Shown in pieces: positions 56,541 to 64,000 of a stretch of 64,000 nucleotides of DNA. How positions within the stretch are numbered: position 1 is the stretch's first letter; each line of letters opens with the position of its first letter. The DNA is from Ryuthela nishihirai (lineage: Eukaryota; Arthropoda; Arachnida; Araneae; Heptathelidae), in assembly GCA_038380435.1 (NCBI GenBank), contig JAWZYU010000025.1, forward strand, positions 51,034,691 to 51,098,690. The letters are read 5' to 3'. Position numbers and translations under genes: made by a program. The notes beneath the pieces are model-generated. The model did not search any database. It was not told the DNA's origin and saw only the letters and a program-made list of their open reading frames with translations.

Positions 56541-56579
56541 GGCCCCTTGCAAGTAAATTACGCACTTTGACCACCTATT

Positions 56580-56789
56580 CTATGTTGGAGTTCGTTTTCG
56601 GTAGTCCACTGAGGTCATCTTCCACATCCTCTCTGTACTTTTCAAAACGCTTAACCATCGAAATAACTGTACTCTACACAGAGCCTCATCCCCGTAAGAT
56701 GTTCGTAACATTTCATGTGTTTCAGTGGGGCTTTTCCCAACTCTATGCAAAATTTGATCCTTACACGTTGTTCCATTGATGGGTTTCAC
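56580..56789 (-). pseudogene. mariner transposase, N-terminal fragment
   Basis: A minus-strand frame reads KDQILHRVGKSPTETHEMLR, TSYGDEALCRVQLFRWLSVL and TERMWKMTSVDYRKRTPT. This is the HTH-containing start of mariner transposases (pattern K-ATET-ML--AYGD-ALSR-QVF-WF--F..GRE). The catalytic part is absent and no inverted ends are seen, so it is a fragment. Confidence 0.8.
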
Positions 56790-57219
56790 ACGGCGTAGTA
56801 ATACACAGTGCGCAAGACAAGTTGCTAAAACACAACTTGTTCCAAGAAATTTACAGGAAATTTGGATTTTACCCTCTAATCCCTTCTAAAAATCAAAGAA
56901 GGTGTTCAATAAGACAGTGTAGAATTATATTCTGGCTAAAACGCCAGTCTCTCAAAAATATATGTAAAAAAATCCGATTGTGAAAGGAGCTTCAATTTTC
57001 TGGATGTCTCAAAACAGACTGAAAGGTTAGGTCTTGCAGATTATTAAACCCGATGGTCTTGATAGAATAGGAATGCAATATATGTACGATTCAAACTGGG
57101 TGAATCCCCCTTGCGCCATAAGAGTACACACTGAGATGCCAGTTTATTAGGTACACCACCAATCGTCACATTGTTCAACATGTTCATTTCTGCAATAGAT
57201 TCATTCTACACGTTCATCT

Positions 57220-57276
57220 CTCAAAGAGCTGGTCTGCTCGGTCACACCACGGTCATCATGTGACCAGCTCTTTGAG
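57220..57276. repeat. 15-bp inverted repeat in the Tc1 subterminal region
   Basis: CTCAAAGAGCTGGTC (57220-57234) and its exact complement (57262-57276) with a 27-base spacer. It could be a subterminal transposase-binding arrangement or chance. Confidence 0.7.
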
Positions 57277-57411
57277 CATCAGAGTTGGACTGAGCATCAG
57301 AATGGGGGGAAAACGAGCGACTTTGAACGATAGTTGGTGCTAGGCGTGCCAGTTCTAGCATCTCCAAAACGGCCGTTCTCCTGGACTTTTCATTCACAAC
57401 CATTTTAAGGG

Positions 57412-57751
57412 TTGGGTTGTTTTACCTCTGAGCGGCACTTTTTTGCACACCATGGGCTAAATGGCCAGGTCACATGGACCCCGAAGGCTCAGAGAAGGTT
57501 GGGGGAGGGGACCCACTGGAACAGCTGTTGGGAGACAGATGGTAGCCTCCCGTCAAGGCCATCCAGCGTGTTCTTTAACGTGCACAGGGTATGGCTCTCC
57601 CGCACACGGGGCCACGGCTTAACGTCCCATCCGACGGACAGCGGCCTTTCCAAGCCCATCGGTGTCCCCTACTGACCGTGGGCAGGGCGGGGAATTTTGC
57701 GGAGATAAATCTCAACGCTGCCCCAGCTGGGACTCGAACCTGGGAACTACA
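57412..57751 (-). mobile_element. SINE1 copy in Tc1, 5'-truncated
   Basis: Duplication CATTTTAAGGG (57401-57411, 57752-57762). Ends at GGGAACTACA, so it lacks the A box. Confidence 0.93.
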
Positions 57752-58599
57752 CATTTTAAGGGTTTATTGAGAATGGTGTGAAAAGCAAAAACTACCAGTG
57801 ATCGGCGATCATGTGTATGAAAACATCTTATCGATCAGAGGGGCCAAAGGAGATTGGGAGAATGGTGCAAGCGAACAGAGGGGGCCACAATCAGGCAAAT
57901 CACAGCAAAATTAAACATTGGTATGCAGAAGGTGATCTCGTGAACTCACCACATATCGGACCTTGTCATGAATGGGCTACAACACCTGCCGACCATGTCA
58001 AGTGCCAATGTTGTCAGTGAATAACACGTGAAGCATCACCAGTGGGAGCAGGAGCATCGACACTGGACCGTTGAGGACTACAAAAAGGTAGCCTGGTCGG
58101 ATGAATCAAGGTTCCTTTTGCATGATGCAAACGGAAGGTTCAGAATTTGGTGCAAGCAACATGAGGCCATGGAGCCATCTTGTGTGGTGCCAATAGTACA
58201 GGCCAGTGGTAGAGGTGTGGGGAATGTTTTCCTGGCCCCCTGACACCCATTAAAGGACATCTGAAAGATATAGCGTATTTCAACATTGTTGCTGACCAAG
58301 TTTATCCCTTCAAGGCTACAGTTTTCCTCACTTACATGGACCTGTTCAGAATGATAATGCACCTGCTTACAATGCATGTATCATCACCGACTGGTTCCAG
58401 GAACATGCCGACGAGATTTCCTTGCTTCATTAGCCTGCACAGTCCCAAATCCTAACGAGCATCTTTGAGATGAGGTGGTAAGGGCTATTCACAGCGAGAT
58501 TGTGCCGCCGTCCATTTTGAAGCAACTGTGCAATACCATTTCTTCACGTTACAACAATCCTGCACAACGCATGCAGCATCTTGAAGGTTCTATGCCATG

Positions 58600-58989
58600 T
58601 GTTGTTGGGTTGTTTTACCCCTGAGCGGCACTTTTTTGTACACCATGGGCTAAATGGCCAGGTCACATGGACCCCGAAGGTTCAGATAAGGTTGGGTGAG
58701 GGAACCCACTGGAACAGCTCTTGGGAAACAGATGGTAGTCTCCCGTCAAGGCCATCCAGCGTGTTCTTTAACGTGCACAGGGTATGGCTCTCCCGCACAC
58801 GGTGCCACGGCTTAACGCCCCATCAAACGGACGGCGGCCTTTCCAAGCCCATCGGTGTCCCCTACTGACCGTGGACAGGGCGGGGAATTTTTGCGGAGAT
58901 AAATCTCAACGCTGACCCAGCTGGGACTCGAACCTGGGAACTACAGATTACGAACCTGGCGCGCTACCGACTGAGCCACCCCCACCCCA
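58600..58989 (-). mobile_element. SINE1 copy in Tc1, full length
   Basis: A 390-bp copy with duplication TTCTATGCCATG (58588-58599, 58990-59001). Confidence 0.93.
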
Positions 58990-59032
58990 TTCTATGCCAT
59001 GAATTAAGGATATTCTGAAGGCCATAGGAGGC

Positions 59033-59428
59033 TTTTTGGATTGGATTGTTTTACCTCTGAGCGGCACTTTTTTGCACACCATGGGCTAAATGCCAGGTCA
59101 CATGGACCCCGAAGGCTCAGAGAAGGTTGGGGGAGGGGACCCACTGGAACAGCTGTTGGGAGACAGATGGTAGACTCCCGTCAAGGCCATCCAGCGTGTT
59201 CTTTAACGTGAACAGGGTATGGCTCTCCCACACACGGGGCCACGGCTTAACGTCCCATCCGACGGACGGCGGCCTTTCCAAGGCCATCGGTGTCCCCTAC
59301 TGACCGTGGGCAAGGCGGGGAATTTTGCGGAGATAAATCTCAACGCTGACCCAGCTGGGACTCGAACCTGGAAACTACAGATTACGAGCCTGGCGCGCTA
59401 CCGACTGAGCCACCCCCGCCCCTACCCT
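59033..59428 (-). mobile_element. SINE1 copy in Tc1, full length
   Basis: Duplication ATAGGAGGC (59024-59032, 59429-59437). The tail has a T-rich spacer before GGATTGGATTGTTTTACC. Confidence 0.92.
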
Positions 59429-59582
59429 ATAGGAGGCACAACACGTTACTAAGTAGGTGTACTTAGTAAACTGGAATCTCAGTGTATTTCTAAAGAAAAG
59501 CTGTTCCCGTAAGCACGAGGAAAAGATTCGTTTTACTTGCACGAGTCCACGGTAGATCCCGTATGGAAAAAATATTAGGATC

Positions 59583-59790
59583 AATTTGTCTTCTGAAATT
59601 CGTAGTTGCGTTTGAATTTAAAATCTTTCCAAAGTTTCAATTCTGAGCTATAAATCTTATTTTTAATATTGTGCTTATTCCTTGAGAGGGTTTCAAATTC
59701 ATTTAGTGATAGGCCTTGTTTTGCCAGATCATCAGCGATCTCGTTGTAGAAAACTCCACTCTGGCTGTGTGAAAATCAGCAGACAAAAAT
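59583..59790 (-). pseudogene. RNase H-like remnant of a LINE
   Basis: The minus-strand frame reads SHSQSGVFYNEIADDLAKQG then LSLNEFETLSRN, matching the last RNase H block (H.G...NE.AD.LAK.G) of retrotransposon RNase H domains. A further charged stretch (SSELKLWKDFKFKRNYEFQ) precedes a stop. The rest of the element was not recognised. Confidence 0.55.
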
Positions 59791-60062
59791 TTCATTGTTG
59801 AATTGACTTGGTAGACTAGCTTATTCGTCGGAATTTTGCTGTAAATGCAGCCCCTAAGATGTGCTAGTTTATATAAAAAAAAGTTTATGTATAAAAGTAT
59901 AGCTTCAATACTTCGGTTCCAAATCTTAACGATTTTCCCTAAGTCTGTTTCACCCTACCAGAGGGTGAGAACATGTTCTTTCTTTTACTGACAAATAAGC
60001 AACCTCAAAAGGTCTGAAGGTCTTGAAAAGCGCGTTACAGGGAAAAAAGTAACTTTCAGGGT

Positions 60063-60307
60063 ATGTTGAGTTGTTTTGGGTTGGTTTAGTCATTTTTGCC
60101 CATAATGGACAGGTCACAAGGACACCGAAGGCTCAGAGAAAGTTGGGGGAGGGGACACACTGGGCAGCTGTTGGGAGACAGATGGTAGCCTCCCGTCAAG
60201 GCCATACAGCGTGTTCTTTAACGTGCACAGGGTATGGCTCTCCCACACACGGCTTAACGTCCCATCCGAAGGATGGCAGCCACTCCAAGCCCATCGGTGC
60301 CACCTAC
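60063..60307 (-). mobile_element. SINE1 copy, 5'-truncated, diverged
   Basis: Duplication AACTTTCAGGGT (60051-60062, 60308-60319). Lacks the tRNA-like head. Has small deletions (the CGGGGCC block is lost). Confidence 0.9.
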
Positions 60308-60319
60308 AACTTTCAGGGT

Positions 60320-60743
60320 GAAAAAGAAGATAAATTGGTCTATTTTACTACTCTTTCGACTCTGACTAAAGGACACTTAAAAAAAATTTGTTATATCAGT
60401 AAGGAATGGGGAAAAAAACTTATTCTTAATTAAAAAAAGTACGTATAACATAGTTTTCAAACTGTAATTGAAGGGGATTTGACTTTGCTCCGTTACAACA
60501 ATATAATCGTTACACCCAATTTCGTTATAAACGTGTTTGACTAATGAATAATTCAAATAAGGAATAATAAAAGAATATATTGCTTCTGGCGAATAAGGAA
60601 TGCTCGTTTTCAAAGAGAATAAAAATTTTAACTTCTGTCTTAACACTCTCTAACGGTAGAAATTGGAACTAATGGATGATTAGGAAGACGCAATAGTAAT
60701 ATTTTATCAGTGTCTATTACAACAAAAATAATTTTTCATTTAT
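60320..60743. other. Unrecognised stretch
   Basis: AT-rich, no supported feature. Confidence 0.35.
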
Positions 60744-60756
60744 CTCTTGAAACAAA

Positions 60757-60991
60757 AGCCGCCGTCCGTCGGATGGGACGTTAAGCCGTGGCCCCGTGTG
60801 CGGGAGAGCCATACCCTGTGCACGTTAAAGAACACGCTGGATGGCCTTGACGGGAGGCTACCATCTGTCTCCCAACAGCTGTTCCAGTGGGTCCCCTCCC
60901 CTAACCTTCTCTGAGCCTTCGGGGTCCTTGTGGCCTGGCCATTTAGCCCATGGTGTGCAAAAAAGTGCCGCTCAGAGGTAAAACAATCCAA
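60757..60991 (+). mobile_element. SINE1 copy, 5'-truncated
   Basis: Starts at GCCGCCGTCCGTCGGATG and ends in the standard tail. Duplication TCTTGAAACAAAA (60744-60756, 60992-61004). Confidence 0.93.
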
Positions 60992-61060
60992 TCTTGAAAC
61001 AAAAAAGTGTGTAAAACATGCAAAAAAATGTTGCATTTTACCTTTCCCCTAGAGAGAAGG

Positions 61061-61444
61061 GGCGGGGGTGGCTCAGTCGGTAGCGCGCCAGGCTCGTAAT
61101 CTGTAGTTCCCAGGTTCGAGTCCCAGCTGGGTCAGCGTTGAGATTTATCTCCGCAAAATTCTCCGCCCTGCCCACGGTCAGTAGGGGACACCGATGGGCT
61201 TGAAAAGATCGCCGTCCATCGGATGGGACGTTAAGCCGTGGCCCCGTGTATGGGAGAGAGCCATACCCTGTGCACGTTAAAGAACACGCTGGATGACCTT
61301 GACGGGAGGCTACCATCTGTCTCCCAACAGCTGTTCCAGTGGGTCCCCTCCCCCAACCTTCTCTGAGCCTTCGGGGTCCATGTGACCTGGCCATTTAGCC
61401 CATGGTGTGCAAAAAAGTGCCGCTTAGAGGTAAAACAACCCAAC
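61061..61444 (+). mobile_element. SINE1 copy, full length
   Basis: Complete head (GGGGCGGGGGTGGCTCAGTC) to tail. Followed at 61445-61490 by a diverged reverse tRNA-like head (CACGAATCTGGAGTGCTACT), so it probably inserted in or next to an older copy. The duplication is unclear. Confidence 0.9.
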
Positions 61445-61552
61445 TGATCACGAATCTGGAGTGCTACTGACTAATCCAACCCCGTCCCAATCAAAAATGC
61501 ACATGATACACTTTGTTCTATGTGTAGTTTATCACTCTAGTTTTTTCTTTGT

Positions 61553-61745
61553 CCCCAGTGGCTCTACAATTAGCATACTTGGTAACAGAGTAAAAGAACT
61601 TGTGTTCAAGTCCCAGAAAAATTATGGAAATTTTCTTACTGCACTCTTGTCCCTAATAAATTCTTCACAATCGTGTATTATACCTTCGCTAAGATTTCAC
61701 TCATAAGTTCCTGTCAATCCTCTGTGGTAAGCAGAATGATTGAGA
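61553..61745 (+). mobile_element. SINE2 copy, old
   Basis: Head CCCAGTGGCTCTACAATTAG, B-box-like GTGTTCAAGTCCCAG, and late block GTTCCTGTCAATCCTCTGTG with GGTAAGCAG. Strongly diverged. Confidence 0.6.
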
Positions 61746-62060
61746 AGTAATTTTTATTCTTATCTAGAACCTGCAAATAATACTAAACATTCGTCCATTG
61801 ACATGGCTGTTTTCCTCTAGAAATATGTAAAATGCTCTTGAAGTTCTGTCACCCATCAGTTGCCGGTGACGTTCCCTATGAAGGAAACACTTCCGGAACC
61901 AACCAACCGATTCTAAAATTTCGCCTAAAGCACAGTCTGACTTTTCGAACTTGATCATGTGATTTCAAAAGATTCCACATACATACATTTCCTCATGATA
62001 TCCACTTTTCCTATACATTAATTCCTGAAACAAATTTTTTTTCCTAGGGGGTATTTATTT

Positions 62061-62249
62061 CAAGCCGTCCCGTGGCCGAGTGGTTAGCGCGCTTGGCTAC
62101 TGATCTACGGGACCTGGGTTCGAGCCCCGGGTAAGGCATGGATGTTCGTGTTGTTTTCTGCTGAGGTCCTGCCATCCTCTCAGATCTTCTACTGTGGCAT
62201 ATAAACTGACAGGCTCCTGTCAGACCTCTGTGGCAAGCAGCTGCTTGAG
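62061..62249 (+). mobile_element. SINE2 copy, full length, young
   Basis: Reference copy of SINE2. tRNA-like head with A box TGGCCGAGTGGTTAGCGCG and B box GGTTCGAGCCC, body TAAACTGACAGGCTCCTGTC, end GGCAAGCAGCTGCTTGAG. Flanked by GGGGGTATTTATTT (62047-62060, 62250-62263). The 3' end equals that of the RTE-type LINE. Confidence 0.93.
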
Positions 62250-62631
62250 GGGGGTATTTATTTTTATTATTTTTTCCTACAGTGGCTCCATGATTCAAAC
62301 TCACTTTCATCAAATAATTCGTCAATACTCAGACGTACATTTTTAGAGCATACTGTTTTGTCGCACACACTTCAACGTTTATTTGTTTTGAAGAATGAAA
62401 TTTTGATCCGTTAGAATTTCCATATTTGTGCATTACGTTGGGCAATGGAGTTGCACTTTCCATCAAACAAATTTAATTTTAAATGGTTAACAGCGGGATT
62501 TCTATCTGCGTCCAGATTCATAAAAATTAAATTCCAAAGTGTTGAAGTTATGAAACAAAATATTTGTTTCTTAATTGAACTTTGTACCACAGACATTAAT
62601 TAGCAACTATTTGTATAATTACGTATTCCGC

Positions 62632-62740
62632 CAGGTCAAATGGACCCCGAAGGCTCAGAGAAGGTTGGGGGATGAGATCCATAGGAACAGCTTGTTGGGA
62701 GACAGATGGTAGCCTCCCGTCAAGGCCATCCAGCGTGTAT
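62632..62740 (-). mobile_element. SINE1 internal fragment
   Basis: Body blocks only (CCAGGTCAAATGGACCCCGA to GGCCATCCAGCGTGT); both ends missing. Confidence 0.8.
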
Positions 62741-64000
62741 GTGGCCGTAATGTTAAAATTAGTATTGACAATACGAAAGCAGCTGACGTAGCCCTGATTA
62801 CGTAACACGTCAAATAATAACAAAACAAATATAAAAATATTATGTTGATTTAGATTAGATACAACAAATAATGAATATTAAATTTGAAATTCGTTTACTA
62901 TTTCTTGTACATATTTGATTGGGGAGTGCCACAGGTAGCCTAATGTTCCTGCTGTTAAAAAAGCTAGACATATTGGAATAGTGAAAATTTTTAAAATCTT
63001 AAAATCTGTCCCTTGAGAAAATTCCGATTAAAATAAGCGAAATTATTACGTCGCAGTTACCCTAACCTGTGGTATAAACTAGGAAAAGTGAATTCTCCCA
63101 ACTGCGTTTTTCACTTCGTTAAAGGCACTGATTCGTGTACTTTTGAATTATGCTAATTAGAATGTTAAGAGAATTAATGTTTGAAAATCTCAAAGAACTT
63201 AATATCCCTGTATGGCCGCTTAGAGGCCAAAGCAAAGAAATTTAAAGAAATCAATTATTCTTCTCAATTAAGGAAATGTTCGAGGAAGTCCAGAAATTTT
63301 TATAGTCGATTGAATTAATTTCTAGAATATTATCCTTGCAGAAAATAGACAATCCTTTCATCGGAAATAATAATCAATTAATAAACTGGTTTGAGAATCA
63401 ACAGACTCGAATGAGTTTACCAAAATATATTTACTAAATTATTGAGAAATCGCTAGTTTTCATAGTAAGTCCAAAATCAACCGTAGACGATCATTCAAAG
63501 TTCAGACTTCTAGCAATACATCTTTCAAATTAAATCAGATAATCGCCAGACTTTGGAACTTAGCGTAGAGAGAAATACTCAGTTGATGAAGAAAATGAGA
63601 AATCGGAAGAGATAAATTATCGCCAATTAAACCTAGTGTGTTTGCTTCACAATGGCCAATAAATAAGATATCTAAGAGCAATATTCTTCTAATTCAAAAT
63701 GTCTTTAATTAGAAGAAAACAAATGCAAGAAACTGCTGTTTCTAAAAATTTAATTTTACTGTTGAGGGGTTACGGTTGTTTGCGACTATGTTGACAACTT
63801 AAAGCTGAAGGAAATGCAGTTGTGCAGCAGAGGGCAAACTGTGCCTCAGGCTAACGCCCAGAACACGGCACAACCTTGCCGCATGTTTATATGTCTCAAG
63901 GACATGGTAGAGTAGCTACGTAAAGGAAAAAACAATTCTTACACAGCGCCTCGAGTTCATGAAAGCTTTAAAAACAGAAGTGTAATGATTACTTCTTATG
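62741..64000. other. Unrecognised right end of the window
   Basis: AT-rich, free of the SINE families; no ORF or repeat I can support. Confidence 0.4.

Larger units (their letters stand above)
57126..59486 (+). mobile_element. Tc1-like element carrying three SINE1 insertions
   Basis: The ends CACTGAGATGCCAGTTTATT (57128) and the near complement ending CTGGAATCTCAGTGTA at 59486 are inverted and TA-bounded. Without the SINEs the element is about 1.2 kb. Transposase traces on the plus strand: EDYKKVAWSDESRFLLHDAN and GRFRIWCKQHEAMEPSCVVP (first Asp region), an NIVADQVYPFKA-like stretch, then degraded catalytic blocks. Frameshifts and stops throughout. Confidence 0.87.

Noticed and set aside
32509..61443. 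Many similar open frames of 60-120 codons ([11 protein letters not shown]..., [15 protein letters not shown]..., MARSHGPRRLREG...)
   Set aside because: They are all frames through SINE1 copies, opposite to the SINE RNA strand, with no gene context.
62061..62140. tRNA gene
   Set aside because: A and B boxes are present, but the sequence continues into the SINE2 body and is flanked by a target duplication. The same holds for the SINE1 heads (for example 52055 and 61061).
31035..62740. Regularly recurring repeats as a CRISPR array
   Set aside because: Units are about 390 bp, dispersed, in both orientations and have tRNA promoters and target duplications; eukaryotic SINEs.

Overview
This is a stretch of animal nuclear DNA, AT-rich by eye, with interrupted genes, long introns and many transposable elements. 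No bacterial operon, CRISPR array or functional tRNA/rRNA gene is visible. The one host gene I can support is a muscle LIM protein (CRP/Mlp family) on the minus strand. Four coding exons with matching splice phases lie at 28580-28484, 17186-17009, 14035-13879 and 4480-4384. The gene runs off the left edge before its C-terminus. The LIM gene type, the mix of Tc1/mariner, Merlin, hAT and RTE-type elements, and the very abundant tRNA-derived SINEs suggest an arthropod, perhaps a chelicerate such as a spider or horseshoe crab. That placement is inference.

Layout. 1-28.6 kb is the LIM gene with introns of about 9.4, 3.0 and 11.3 kb. The introns hold old LINE pieces (205-688, 985-2035, 4945-5387), two tiny TTAA-flanked MITEs, a long inverted-repeat element (6328-7190), several Tc1/mariner remnants, a nearly intact Merlin element (12260-13586, 67-bp inverted repeats, 8-bp target duplication), an RTE-type LINE inserted inside an older copy of its own family (19103-24717), and a Tc1 element (24790-27175) split by an unidentified 1.17-kb GC-rich insertion. 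28.6-31 kb is upstream sequence with a second inverted-repeat element. From about 31 to 62.7 kb the window is dominated by one tRNA-derived SINE family (called SINE1 here, full length about 385-395 bp). I delimit 44 intervals of it in the window, 39 of them right of 31 kb, many with 9-14 bp target duplications and several nested in one another. A second tRNA-derived SINE (SINE2, about 189 bp), Tc1 elements at 37829, 39936-41305 and 57126-59486, a hAT-type MITE (34567-35346), a degraded LINE (50075-51598) and smaller remnants lie among them. 62.75-64 kb shows nothing I recognise.

How the parts relate. The LIM gene is the only candidate cellular gene; everything else recognised is mobile DNA or its debris. 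The SINEs depend on LINE machinery. SINE2 ends in the same 11 bases as the RTE-type LINE, which suggests it uses that LINE. SINE1 ends in a different (AACCC)-rich tail, so it probably uses another LINE. Nesting gives a relative chronology: Tc1, hAT and older SINE1 copies were hit by younger SINE1 copies.

Most notable observations: altered zinc-ligand spacing in both LIM domains; a 26-base inverted, templated insertion inside a nested SINE; a 50-bp-arm quasi-palindrome inside a LINE RNase H region; the Merlin element with an extra internal palindrome; and the unidentified insert at 25200-26365.
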